From Streptomyces sp. 3214.6 (GTDB taxonomy: Bacteria; Actinomycetota; Actinomycetes; Streptomycetales; Streptomycetaceae): a stretch of 64,000 nt of DNA. The position numbers and the translations under genes are program-made. The notes under the pieces are model-generated. The model was not told the DNA's origin, made no database searches, and saw only the letters and a program-made list of their open reading frames with translations. The DNA lies in assembly GCF_900129855.1 (NCBI RefSeq), contig NZ_LT670819.1, positions 8,928,001 to 8,992,000 of the forward strand. The letters run 5' to 3'. This document shows positions 55,431-63,699 of this stretch, piece by piece. The first letter of the stretch is position 1; each line of letters starts with the position of its first letter.

Positions 55431-56252
55431 CTACTTGTAGGTGATGTCGGACGAGGAGTACTTGCAGTACGTCCCGTCGGCGTCCGAGCCGTTCTTGGGC
55501 GGCTCCGCGCCCGTGTTGTTGCCGATGTACTTCTGGCACGGGATGATCTTCTTGCTGCTGTCCCCGACGATGGTGATCTTCCTCAGGGTCGCGCTGTCGC
55601 CGTAGTTCGTGTTGATGCCCACGAGCCGGCCGCCCTTGTAGGTCGCCTCGATCGTGTTGAGGTTGATCGTGCGCTTGTACTGGCCGCTCTTGCAGTTGCC
55701 GCAACTGCGCACGAAGGTGCCGAAGTTCTTCACGGCGAAGTTCGAGACGTTCAGCGTCCCCGCGCCGTTGAACTGGAACACCTTGTCGCTGGCCTCCTTC
55801 GCCCCGCCGCCGGAGACGGTGTAGACGTTGGACGAGGAGGAGCCGAGGAAGGTCGCCGCGTCCTCGCCGACGTCCTCCCACCAGACGTTCTGCAGCGTGC
55901 AGCTGCCCTTGCAGTGGATGCCGTCGGCGGCGGGGGCGCCGATGATGACGTTCTTCAGGACGGCGCCGGGCGCGAGCTCCAGGATCGGGTCCTGGTCCTC
56001 GTTCTGGCCGCCGCTGCCGAGGTCGCCGCTGCCGTACAGGCGCTGCATCCCGTAGTCCTTGGTGCCGGAGACCGGGATGGTGGCGGTCACCGGCTTGCTG
56101 CTGGTGGGTGTGGGCCAGGTGGCGGCGCTCGCGGGGGTCAGCGCCCCACTAGTCATGATCATGCCAACCATGAGGCCGACGGCGGCCAGCCCGCCGGTGA
56201 GAGCGCGCCCGCGGGTGCGCCGAGGTGCTGGTGAAGGTGCTGGTGAGGTCAT
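55431..56252 (-). CDS. Secreted pectate lyase, polysaccharide lyase family 3
   Basis: A 273-residue exported protein with a Sec signal peptide ending near SGALTPASA. The mature part is a short right-handed beta-helix typical of PL3: ATIPVSGTKDYGMQRLYG, GAVLKNVIIGAPAADGIHCKGSCTLQNVWWEDVGEDAATF, FQFNGAGTLNVSNFAVKNFGTFVRSCGNCKSG and RLVGINTNYGDSATLRKITI. PL3 enzymes cleave polygalacturonate by calcium-dependent beta-elimination. It lies 106 bp downstream of the PL1 gene on the same strand and is probably co-regulated with it. The spacer between them carries several degenerate GAGCAC repeats on the minus strand. Confidence 0.92.
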   Translation of the reverse strand: MTSPAPSPAPRRTRGRALTGGLAAVGLMVGMIMTSGALTPASAATWPTPTSSKPVTATIPVSGTKDYGMQRLYGSGDLGSGGQNEDQDPILELAPGAVLKNVIIGAPAADGIHCKGSCTLQNVWWEDVGEDAATFLGSSSSNVYTVSGGGAKEASDKVFQFNGAGTLNVSNFAVKNFGTFVRSCGNCKSGQYKRTINLNTIEATYKGGRLVGINTNYGDSATLRKITIVGDSSKKIIPCQKYIGNNTGAEPPKNGSDADGTYCKYSSSDITYK

Positions 56253-56358
56253 GTCCCGTGCCTTCTTCCAGGTGGGGGATGGGGAGTGCCTTCGGTCGGT
56301 GCTCCGGACGTGCTCGGGGCACTGCTCGGGCCAGTGCTCTGCACCGTGCTTCGGAAGG

Positions 56359-57336
56359 TCAGAGCTTTCCGGCGCCCGCGCCGGACGTCACCGAGGCGAC
56401 GACGGACGGGGCGGGCTCGGCGGTGTAGCTGTACGGCGGCTTGGTGAACGTCCCGACCTGCGACACCTCGGTCGCGGCTCCACCGAGGTCGTTGCCGGTC
56501 AGGTTGGCGTAGCCGTCCACGTCGCTGTCGCGGTTGGTGGTGACGGCGACCTGCGTCGAGCGGAAGACGTTGTTCTCGACGAGCATCTGGGCGCCCATGC
56601 GTGAGTGGACGGCCGTCTCGGCTCCGACGACGTAGTTGTCGTAGAAGTGGCCGGTGCCGAAGCGCAGACTGGGGATGCGCGAGTAGACGTTGCTGAACTG
56701 GTTGTGGTGGTACGTCACCCTCAAGTGCCCGGTGTCCTGCCCGGCGTTGTTGTCGCTGTGGCCGACGAGCGATCCCTTGAAGTGGTCCTTGAAGGTGTTC
56801 CAGGACACCGTCACGTAGTCCGAGGCGTGATTGATGTCCAGCAGGCCGTCGTAGTAGTCCTTGTCGTGATCGCGGTCGGCCGAGAAGGAGTTGTGGTCGA
56901 TCCACACCTTGGTGGAGGCCTGGACCTCGATGCCGTCGGCCGGCTTGAGCGGCTTGCTGATGTTCAGGTTGCGGATGACGACGTTCGTCACCTTCTTCAG
57001 ACGCAGCCCGCCGCCGGTGAACCCGGACGACGAACCGACGCCCAGGACCGTGGTGTTGGACCCGATGTCGACCTGACCGCTCAGCGAGATCAGGCCGTTG
57101 ATCTTCACGACCTTCGCCGTGCCGCCGGTCACCGCGGTCTTGAAGGCGGACAGCGTCGAGACGGTGACCGCGGTGGCGCTGCCGCCGCCGGTCGTGCTGG
57201 CGCCGAACCCGACCGGCGAGCTGTCGGCGGCGCCGGCCGGCTGGGGGAGGCCGAGGACCGCCGCCGTGGCGAGAGCGGCGGCCGCCGCCACGAGAGCGGA
57301 TCTTTGCGGGTGTGTACGTGGGGGGCCTGTACGCAT
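56359..57336 (-). CDS. Secreted pectate lyase, polysaccharide lyase family 1
   Basis: A 325-residue exported pectate lyase. A signal peptide (SALVAAAAALATAAVLGL to AGAA) precedes the parallel beta-helix. The Ca-binding and catalytic region are present: VWIDHNSFSADRDHDKDYYDGLLDIN, then GSLVGHSDNN, VTYHHNQFSN and RIPSLRFGTGHFYDNYVV, where the RxPxxR-type arginine acts as base. ATG 57336 has GAAGGGA upstream. Transcription should start from the promoter at 57467-57495, giving a leader of roughly 120 nt. With the PL3 gene it forms a pectin-degradation unit. Confidence 0.93.
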   Translation of the reverse strand: MRTGPPRTHPQRSALVAAAAALATAAVLGLPQPAGAADSSPVGFGASTTGGGSATAVTVSTLSAFKTAVTGGTAKVVKINGLISLSGQVDIGSNTTVLGVGSSSGFTGGGLRLKKVTNVVIRNLNISKPLKPADGIEVQASTKVWIDHNSFSADRDHDKDYYDGLLDINHASDYVTVSWNTFKDHFKGSLVGHSDNNAGQDTGHLRVTYHHNQFSNVYSRIPSLRFGTGHFYDNYVVGAETAVHSRMGAQMLVENNVFRSTQVAVTTNRDSDVDGYANLTGNDLGGAATEVSQVGTFTKPPYSYTAEPAPSVVASVTSGAGAGKL

Positions 57337-57466
57337 GCGGGTGCGTCCCTTCAGGGAGGGAAGTCGGGCAAGTATGTGAATGATGTGCGCCATTCTGAAC
57401 GTCGTGCACGGGCAGTGCGGCCCTTTGCGGGGTTGGTGCGAGCGGCTCGGTCACACTGCTGAACGG

Positions 57467-57495
57467 AACGTAGGGGGCAAGCGCTTTCTAGTCAA
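57467..57495 (-). promoter_or_regulatory. Vegetative promoter of the PL1 gene with embedded AAGCGCTT operator
   Basis: On the minus strand TTGACT (57495-57490) and TACGTT (57472-57467) are exactly 17 bp apart. The palindrome AAGCGCTT (57479-57486) lies between them, so a LacI-family repressor could block initiation. An AAAGCG half-site just upstream (57502-57497) may be a second contact. Confidence 0.65.
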
Positions 57496-57568
57496 CGCTT
57501 TGCGCAGAACACATCCGGCCACCCCGGCGCGGCTCGGGCGACCGGCAAGGGCTTTCGGAGAGTTGGCA

Positions 57569-57582
57569 TGGGAGCGCTTCCA
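57569..57582. promoter_or_regulatory. CebR-type operator
   Basis: TGGGAGCGCTTCCA matches the remembered CebR (cellulose utilisation repressor) operator TGGGAGCGCTCCCA at 13 of 14 positions. It lies upstream of the CBM2-containing esterase gene, whose product should bind cellulose, so the regulatory logic fits. Confidence 0.65.
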
Positions 57583-57906
57583 TGGCGAGCATGCGCATGC
57601 CACCATGCGACGCGACGCTTCCTTTCACGGCCTGTCGGAGAGGAGCGAGTCGATGCCGACTCCGCGCACGCGTACGTTCACCGCCGCTCCTGGTCCTGAT
57701 CGCCGTCCTGCTCCTGAGCGCCGTCGCCGGTTCGCCTTCTCCGGCACGGCATGGATCCCGCGTCGAGCGGCGGCGGCCCCCAACTTCCCTGGCAGCTAGG
57801 GCGGTTGATCGACACGGACTCCGCCCGTCCCCGCCCGTCCCCGCCCTTTCTCGCCCGCACCACACGTACGACGTCCCCCGAGCCGCTATCAGAAAGGGGC
57901 AAGCAC

Positions 57907-59202
57907 GTGTCCAACTCCCCCGGGAGAGCGCTGCGTTCGCTGTTCGGCGCACTGCTGCTCCTGCTCGCCGCCGCGCTGCTGACCGTACCCGCGGCCACCG
58001 CCCAGGCCGCCGCGCCGGTCCCCGCCGCCACGCTCACCGAGGTCACCGGCTTCGGCGCCAACCCCAGCAACCTCCAGATGTACGTGTACGCACCCGCCAC
58101 CGTCACCGCGCACCCGGCCGTTCTCGTCGCCGTCCACTGGTGCGGCGGTTCCGGGCCCGCGATGTACTCCGGCACCGAGTACGCCCAACTCGCCGACAAG
58201 TACGGTTTCGTGATCGTCTACCCGTCCGTCACCCGCAGCAGCAAGTGCTTCGACGTCTCCTCCCCCCAGGCGCTCAAGCGCGGCGGTGGCAGCGACCCCG
58301 TCGGCATCAAGTCGATGATCGACTGGGTGAGCGCCGCCTACGCGGCCGACACCGGACGCGTCTACGTCACCGGCATCTCCTCCGGGGCGATGATGACCAA
58401 CGTCCTGCTCGGCGACTACCCCGACGTGTTCGCCGCCGGAGCCGCCTTCTCGGGGGTCCCGTTCGGCTGCTTCGCGACCACCGACGGATCCGAGTGGAAC
58501 AGCGCCTGCTCCGGCGGCACCGTGATCCACACCGCACAGGAGTGGGGCGACCTCGCCCGCGGCGCCTACCCCGGCTACACCGGGACCCGGCCGCGCATGC
58601 AGCTGTGGCACGGTACCGAGGACGACGTGCTGCGCTACCCCAACTTCGGCGAGGCGATCAAGCAGTGGACCAATGTGCGGGGCGTGAGCCAGACCCCGTC
58701 CGCCACCGACACGCCCGCCTCCGGCTGGACCCGCACCCGGTACGGCGGCACGGGTGACCAGGCCCCGGTGGAGGCCATCAGTCTCCAGGGCGTCGGCCAC
58801 AACCTGTACGCCTGGGGCATGGCCGCCCGCGTGCTGACCTTCTTCGGCCTGGACGCCTCGGGTCCCGCGCCGCAACCCGAGCCCGGCAGTTGCAGGGTGA
58901 GTGCGACGACCAACGCCTGGAGTACCGGCCTGACCGCCTCGGTGACCCTCACCAACACGGGCGCCGCCACGGTCAACGGCTGGCAGCTCGGCTTCACCCT
59001 GCCCACCGGCCAGACCATCACCAACGGCTGGGGCGCCACATACGCTCCTGCCTCCGGGGCGGTGACGGCGACGAACGCGACGTACAACGCCACGCTCGCC
59101 CCGGGCGCGAGCGTCACCATCGGCTACCAGGCGAACCACACGGGCAACAGCGCCGCCCCCGGCTCCTTCACGCTCAACGGGGCCTCCTGCACGAACAGTT
59201 GA
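57907..59202 (+). CDS. Secreted CE1 esterase (PHB depolymerase-like) with C-terminal CBM2
   Basis: A 431-residue exported enzyme. A GTG with AAAGGGG upstream starts a signal peptide (LLLLLAAALLTVPAATAQA). The alpha/beta-hydrolase domain shows VAVHWCGGSGPAMY (oxyanion region), the nucleophile elbow GISSG (Ser158), HGTEDDVLRYPN (acid) and GVGHNLYAWG (catalytic His), as in acetyl-xylan/feruloyl esterases of the PHB-depolymerase family. Residues 329-429 are a family-2 cellulose-binding module (CRVSATTNAWSTGLTASVTL; GWQLGFTLPTGQTITNGWGA), bracketed by its two Cys. It probably deacetylates or deferuloylates xylan at the cellulose surface, under control of the CebR-type site. Confidence 0.92.
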   Translation: MSNSPGRALRSLFGALLLLLAAALLTVPAATAQAAAPVPAATLTEVTGFGANPSNLQMYVYAPATVTAHPAVLVAVHWCGGSGPAMYSGTEYAQLADKYGFVIVYPSVTRSSKCFDVSSPQALKRGGGSDPVGIKSMIDWVSAAYAADTGRVYVTGISSGAMMTNVLLGDYPDVFAAGAAFSGVPFGCFATTDGSEWNSACSGGTVIHTAQEWGDLARGAYPGYTGTRPRMQLWHGTEDDVLRYPNFGEAIKQWTNVRGVSQTPSATDTPASGWTRTRYGGTGDQAPVEAISLQGVGHNLYAWGMAARVLTFFGLDASGPAPQPEPGSCRVSATTNAWSTGLTASVTLTNTGAATVNGWQLGFTLPTGQTITNGWGATYAPASGAVTATNATYNATLAPGASVTIGYQANHTGNSAAPGSFTLNGASCTNS

Positions 59203-59216
59203 GATCCCACGTCCAT

Positions 59217-59241
59217 GGGCGGCCGGTGTGCCCGGCCGCCC
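59217..59241. terminator. Bidirectional terminator, perfect 9-bp stem
   Basis: GGGCGGCCG and CGGCCGCCC flank a 7-nt loop between the convergent esterase and NCS2 permease genes. Confidence 0.75.
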
Positions 59242-59252
59242 GGCCTGCCACC

Positions 59253-60629
59253 TCAGACGGCCTCTTGCCCGGCGGGCTGTTCCCCGCCGGCGGGGGAGAG
59301 GGGAACCGGCTTCGGTGCCGAACCGGCCCGCGAGGGAAGGTGGTTGAAGAGCAGGTTGAGTGCGATCGCCGTCACGCAGCCCGCGCTGATGCCGCTGTTC
59401 ATCACTGTCTGGAACCAGTCGGGGAACTTCGCGTAGATGGTGGGCACGCCGACCGGCAGCATGCCCATCGCGACCGACACGGCCACCACCGTGAGGTTGT
59501 GGTTGTCCTTGAAGTCGACCCGGGCCAGCGTGCGCAGACCGCTCGCGGCCACGGTCCCGAACATCACGAGCCCGGCGCCGCCCAGCACCGGCGCCGGCAC
59601 GGCCGCCACCACCGCGCCGAGCTTGGGCAGCAGCCCCAGCAGGACGAGGATGCCGCCCGCGGTGGCGACGACCCAGCGGCTGCGCACCCGGGTCATGCCC
59701 ACCAGCCCGACGTTCTGCGCGTACGCCGTGTACGGGAACGTGTTGAAGACACCGCCGAGGACGGTCGACAGGCCGTCGGCGCGCAGGCCGTCGGAGAGAC
59801 CGCGCGGCTCGACCTCACGGCCCGTCAGCTCACCGACGGCTATGAGGTCGCCGGTCGTCTCGGTCATCGTCACCAGCGCCACGACGAGCATCGAGATGAC
59901 CGCCGACGCCTCGAACGTGGGCGCGCCGAAGTGGAACGGCGTGCTGATCCCGACCCAGTCGGCGTCCCCGACCCCGTCGAAGTCCGTGAACCCGAACGGC
60001 ACCGCGACGGCGAGCCCCACCACGATGCCGATCAGCACCGCGATCCGGCTGAGGAACACCGGCGCGAACCGCTGCACGCCCAGCACCACCACGAGCACGA
60101 ACGCGGCGAGCCCGATGTTCTTCGGCTCCCCGAAGTCCGCCGAACCGACGCCGCCGGCCGCCCAGTTGCCCGCGACCGGCAGCAGCGAGACACCGATGAC
60201 CAGGATCACTGTGCCCGTGACCAGCGGTGGGAAGTAGCGCAACAGCCTGCCGAACACGGGTGCCAGCAGCACGATCGCGAGTCCCGCCACGATCACCGAG
60301 CCGTAGATCGCGGGCAGCCCGCCGCCCGTCGTCCCGATCAGCACCATCGGCGACACCGCCGCGAACGTACAGCCCTGCATGATCGGCAGCCGGACGCCGA
60401 AGCGCCAGAAGCCGACACACTGGATGAGCGTGGCGATGCCGCACACCAGCAGATCGGCGGTGATCAGATACGCCAGGTCGGCGGGCGACAGCTTCATCGC
60501 ACCGCCCACGATCAGAGGCACGGCGACCGCGCCCGCGTACATCGCGAGCACATGCTGCAGGCCGAACGCGGCCAACTGGCGTACGGGCGGCACCTCGTCG
60601 ACGGGATGAACGGGCGCGGTCGTGGCCAT
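59253..60629 (-). CDS. NCS2-family nucleobase:cation symporter (uracil/xanthine permease)
   Basis: A 458-residue membrane protein with about 14 hydrophobic helices. N-terminal LAAFGLQHVLAMYAGAVAVPLIVG, the central GDLIAVGELTGREV and the family signature QNVGLVGMTRVRSRWV identify a nucleobase-ascorbate-type transporter. GCTFAAVSPMVLIG in helix 3 fits purine/xanthine carriers better than uracil carriers, but the substrate is not certain. ATG 60629 follows GGAG; the upstream in-frame stretch is the promoter region. It is downstream of the FprA-like gene by 82 bp on the same strand. Confidence 0.92.
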   Translation of the reverse strand: MATTAPVHPVDEVPPVRQLAAFGLQHVLAMYAGAVAVPLIVGGAMKLSPADLAYLITADLLVCGIATLIQCVGFWRFGVRLPIMQGCTFAAVSPMVLIGTTGGGLPAIYGSVIVAGLAIVLLAPVFGRLLRYFPPLVTGTVILVIGVSLLPVAGNWAAGGVGSADFGEPKNIGLAAFVLVVVLGVQRFAPVFLSRIAVLIGIVVGLAVAVPFGFTDFDGVGDADWVGISTPFHFGAPTFEASAVISMLVVALVTMTETTGDLIAVGELTGREVEPRGLSDGLRADGLSTVLGGVFNTFPYTAYAQNVGLVGMTRVRSRWVVATAGGILVLLGLLPKLGAVVAAVPAPVLGGAGLVMFGTVAASGLRTLARVDFKDNHNLTVVAVSVAMGMLPVGVPTIYAKFPDWFQTVMNSGISAGCVTAIALNLLFNHLPSRAGSAPKPVPLSPAGGEQPAGQEAV

Positions 60630-60711
60630 GGGCACTCCAGAGCGGCGGGGGAAGGGGGCGGCGGCATCCGCACTGCACGAGACCGTACGAGTCTTGAACA
60701 GTTTGTTGATT

Positions 60712-62085
60712 TCACGGACGTTGCGGCTGTGTGTCCTGTACACCGATCCCGGTCGGGTTCGCCGCGGCCCGCAGCGACGCCCAGTCCGGCAGTTTCACCA
60801 CGTTCCGTCCCAGCGAGGCGCCCAGCTCCGCCTCGGCCCGCTCGATCGCCAGCCATCCGGCCCAGTCGACGGGCTCGGCCCCGGCGGCTCGCAACTCCGC
60901 GAGCGGATCACCGGGCAGCTCCCGCCGCATGAGGCCGGGGGCGTCCGCCAGCAGGGATGTCGCCGTCTCCTTCGCGCACGGCCGGTTGGTGCCGATGACA
61001 CCGGTCGGGCCCCGCTTGATCCAGCCCGCCACGTACTCGCCCGGCGCGACCGCGCCCTCGCGCAGCACCCGCCCGGCGAGCTGCGGCACCGTGCCCCGCT
61101 CCGGGTCGAACGGCAGCCCCTCCAGCGGCACCCCGCGATACCCCACCGACCGCAGCACCAACTGCGCCTCGACGTCCTCGTACCCGCCGGTGCCGCTCAC
61201 CCCGCCGTGGCCGTCCGGGACGGTCCGCTCGAAGCGCACCGCACCCACCCGGCACCCGTCGGCGCGCAGTTCGACGGGCCGGAGGAAGAACCGGAGCCGG
61301 ATCCGTCGCCGGGCGCCGCGGGTCGGCGCCGACGCCCAGCCGCGCAGCACCTCCACGTTGCGCCGCTGCGCCGCCGGCAGTGCGGACGGATCTCCGTACG
61401 CCGGGTCCAGCGCCAGTTCCGCCTCGTCCACGATCACCTCGGTGTCCGGCAGTCCGCCCAGCTCGCGCAGCTCCTTGGTGGTGAAGCGGGCCTGGGACGG
61501 GCCGCGCCGGCCCACCATGTGGATCTCGGTCACCGTGCCGGCCGCCAGCGCCGTCAGCGCCGCCTGCGGCATGTCGGTGGGGCTCAGCTCGGCCGCGCCC
61601 CGGGCCAGGATCCGGGTGACGTCCACCGCGACATTCCCCACGCCGACCACGACGGCCGAGTGAACGCCCTGCAGAAACCGGCCGCCGGCGGCGTCCGGAT
61701 GCGCGCTGTACCAGGACACGAACTCCGTGGCCGACCAGCTGCCCGGCAGCTCCTCGCCAGGGATGCCGAGGCGGCGGTCCGTCGCGGCGCCCACGCAGTA
61801 CACGACCGCGTGGTAGAGCCGGCGCAGCCGGGCCACGGGCACCCCGCCCGCGCCGACCCGGACCCCGCCGAGGAAGCGCACCCGCTCGTGCTCCAGCACC
61901 GCGCGCAGGTTCTGCTGGAGCGACTTGATCTTCTCGTGGTCCGGGGCGACGCCGTACCGCACGAGCCCGTACGGGCACGGCAGCCGGTCCAGGACGTCGA
62001 CGAGTACCTCGGGGTCCTGCTGAACCAGACTCTGGGCGGTGTAGACCCCACTCGGCCCGGAGCCGACGACGGCGACACGCAGCAC
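60712..62085 (-). CDS. Ferredoxin/adrenodoxin-NADP+ reductase, FprA-like
   Basis: A 457-residue flavoprotein. FAD motif VAVVGSGPSGVYTAQSL, PCPYGLVRYGVAPDHEKIKSL (typical of adrenodoxin reductase/FprA), NADPH motif VVVGVGNVAVDVTRIL and VGRRGPSQARFT, and the closing WIKRGPTGVIGTNRPCAKET. It transfers electrons from NADPH to ferredoxins, often for P450s; a P450 end lies at the left edge of the window but is far away. GTG start with AAGGAG upstream. Members of this group are usually 450-460 residues, so it is full length. Confidence 0.93.
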   Translation of the reverse strand: MLRVAVVGSGPSGVYTAQSLVQQDPEVLVDVLDRLPCPYGLVRYGVAPDHEKIKSLQQNLRAVLEHERVRFLGGVRVGAGGVPVARLRRLYHAVVYCVGAATDRRLGIPGEELPGSWSATEFVSWYSAHPDAAGGRFLQGVHSAVVVGVGNVAVDVTRILARGAAELSPTDMPQAALTALAAGTVTEIHMVGRRGPSQARFTTKELRELGGLPDTEVIVDEAELALDPAYGDPSALPAAQRRNVEVLRGWASAPTRGARRRIRLRFFLRPVELRADGCRVGAVRFERTVPDGHGGVSGTGGYEDVEAQLVLRSVGYRGVPLEGLPFDPERGTVPQLAGRVLREGAVAPGEYVAGWIKRGPTGVIGTNRPCAKETATSLLADAPGLMRRELPGDPLAELRAAGAEPVDWAGWLAIERAEAELGASLGRNVVKLPDWASLRAAANPTGIGVQDTQPQRP

Positions 62086-62232
62086 GGGCGGAACTCCTTA
62101 CCCCTTGGGTCGGAGGAGATCGCTGGTGACTCCAGCATCGCACCATGGTCGCTCCGCTGACAGGGTGCTGTGCGGTTGCGACGCGTGCGTGTTCGTTCGT
62201 ACGGAAAGCGATCATGAGGTTACGTTCTATTT

Positions 62233-62844
62233 GTGCTAGAAGCATCGTTTCTTAATCTTTCTGATCGTTCCGCCGAGGACGGCACGGTGTCCGTGTGGCC
62301 CGCGTGGGAGATCCGGGAGGGTGGGGGCGCCACTTCCTGGTTCGATGTCCGGCTGGCGTTCGCCGACGGGGCGCACGTCGAGCTGCTGGCCGTCGTCTCC
62401 GAGGGCCGTGTCTCCATCGAGGACATCCGGGCCCAGCCGGCCCTGTCCCTCGTCGATCTGAGGGTGCTCGCGGACCGGATCAAGGGCCCACTGTTCGAGA
62501 ACTGCGGCGACACTGTCCTCGACACGGAGGACACGGAGGACACGGAGGACGCGGAGGACGCGGAGGACGCGGAGGACGCGGACGGGACGGAGGGCGCCGT
62601 GGATGCCGGTGTCGCGGCGTATGCCGACGAGCCCCCCGCCGTCCGCCGTGCCCGCCCGACCTGGCCGCGCGGCGCCGCGGGCCGGCGGCTGGTGGCGCAG
62701 GAGTACCGCGCCGCGCAGGAGGAGGGCGTGGATCCCGTCCTCGCGGTCATGTGCGCGACCGGGCACAGCCGACGCCGGTCCCTGAGGCTGATCTCACAGG
62801 CGCGGGACGCCGGATACCTGACGCCACGTCACGCTCGACGCTGA
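62233..62844 (+). CDS. DUF6214 family protein with an acidic repeat
   Basis: A 203-residue soluble protein conserved in Streptomyces. Core: DGTVSVWPAWEIREGG, WFDVRLAFADGAHVELLAVVSEGRVSIEDIRAQPALSLVDL. A Glu-Asp-Thr/Ala repeat tract (about residues 95-116) divides it from a C-terminal helical region (GRRLVAQEYRAAQEEGVDPVLAVMCATGHSRRRSLRLISQARDAGYLTPRHARR) that resembles a small HTH-like module. GTG 62233 has no convincing Shine-Dalgarno and the preceding 20 bases are AT-rich, so the mRNA may be leaderless. The first codons (CTA, TTT, CTT, AAT) are atypical for the genome. Function unknown. Confidence 0.8.
   Translation: MLEASFLNLSDRSAEDGTVSVWPAWEIREGGGATSWFDVRLAFADGAHVELLAVVSEGRVSIEDIRAQPALSLVDLRVLADRIKGPLFENCGDTVLDTEDTEDTEDAEDAEDAEDADGTEGAVDAGVAAYADEPPAVRRARPTWPRGAAGRRLVAQEYRAAQEEGVDPVLAVMCATGHSRRRSLRLISQARDAGYLTPRHARR
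62521..62580 (+). repeat. 9-bp tandem repeat, about 6.7 copies
   Basis: Units GACACGGAG (three copies) and GACGCGGAG (three copies plus a partial one) lie head to tail inside the DUF6214 gene and encode (D-T/A-E)n. The unit is a multiple of three, so length variation keeps the frame. Confidence 0.9.
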
Positions 62845-62858
62845 GAGAAGGGTCGGCT

Positions 62859-63497
62859 TCACTGCATGGCGCGCATCCGCGTGATCTCACTCGTCTGCTG
62901 GGCCATCACGTCGTCCGCCATTTCCTCGATCCGCACGTTGTTGCCCTGTGTCTTGACCTCCGAGGCCATGGTGAGGGCGCCCTCGTGGTGGGTGATCATC
63001 AGCGTGAGGAAGAGCGCGTCGAACGCCTTGCCGCGCGCCGCACGCAATTTGGCCAACTGTGCCTCGGTGGCCATCCCGGGCATCGCCGTGTGCTGGTGAC
63101 CGCTGCTCGCCGTTTCCTTGCCGTATGTCGTGAGCCAGGCCTTCATGGCCTCGATCTCCGGCCCCTGCGCTGCTCCGATCCGCGCCGCGAGGCCCTTGAC
63201 GGTCGTCGACTGGGCCTGTCCCGGGGCGAGTTCGGTCATCTCCAGGGCCTGTGCGTGGTGCTCGATCATCTTCTGTGCGTAGGCCACGTCGGCCGAGTTG
63301 GGCGTGTCGTCGTCGACGCGCTGCTCGGCCGCGTCCTGGGCGGAGAGGGTCCGGTTCGCCTCGCCCGGCCTGCCCGGCGCGATCACCGAAGGTCCGCTTG
63401 CCGCACCCGACTTGGTGTCCTTCCCGGAGTCGCAGCCCGTGAGGGCGAGTGCGAGCAGCAGCGAGGCTGCGACGAGGGGCACGCGGCGAACGAGCAC
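62859..63497 (-). CDS. DUF305 lipoprotein
   Basis: A 212-residue exported lipoprotein. The signal sequence ends in a lipobox LALTGC (Cys22). The mature part is a duplicated ferritin-like four-helix arrangement with the DUF305 signatures VAYAQKMIEHHAQALEM and LTLMITHHEGALTMA, and a His/Met-rich segment SGHQHTAMPGM suggesting copper or other metal binding. GTG 63497 follows AGGAGG by five bases; longer frames upstream are non-coding. It is divergent from the secreted protein gene at 63700, and I recall DUF305 and LVIVD-repeat genes as frequent neighbours in Streptomyces. Probable role in extracytoplasmic metal handling. Confidence 0.88.
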   Translation of the reverse strand: MLVRRVPLVAASLLLALALTGCDSGKDTKSGAASGPSVIAPGRPGEANRTLSAQDAAEQRVDDDTPNSADVAYAQKMIEHHAQALEMTELAPGQAQSTTVKGLAARIGAAQGPEIEAMKAWLTTYGKETASSGHQHTAMPGMATEAQLAKLRAARGKAFDALFLTLMITHHEGALTMASEVKTQGNNVRIEEMADDVMAQQTSEITRMRAMQ

Positions 63498-63699
63498 AAC
63501 GACCTCCTGGGGCAAGCGAGTTGGGACGGGGATCCGTCCTCGTAGGGATCTTCGCATCACTGGTCGCTTCACCGGCCGCATTGCTGACCAGAAAGATTCA
63601 TTACGAGTGCGTTGCCAGCCTTTGATATGTGCATGATGAAGACGATACTTCGGAGCACCGTGAACCGTTCCTGTGCGAACGGCGACGAGGGAGGAAGCA

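Larger units (their letters stand above)
57337..57906. other. 570-bp divergent spacer between PL1 and esterase genes, with a probable broken leader sequence
   Basis: Besides the PL1 promoter and the CebR-type site, this spacer holds an ATG at 57653 with a GGAGAGG Shine-Dalgarno. It would encode MPTPRTRTFTA and then loses frame; one base later the other frame reads LLVLIAVLLLSAVAGSPSPA, a convincing signal-peptide core. This looks like the frameshifted 5' end of a former secreted-enzyme gene. No other coding evidence. Confidence 0.45.
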
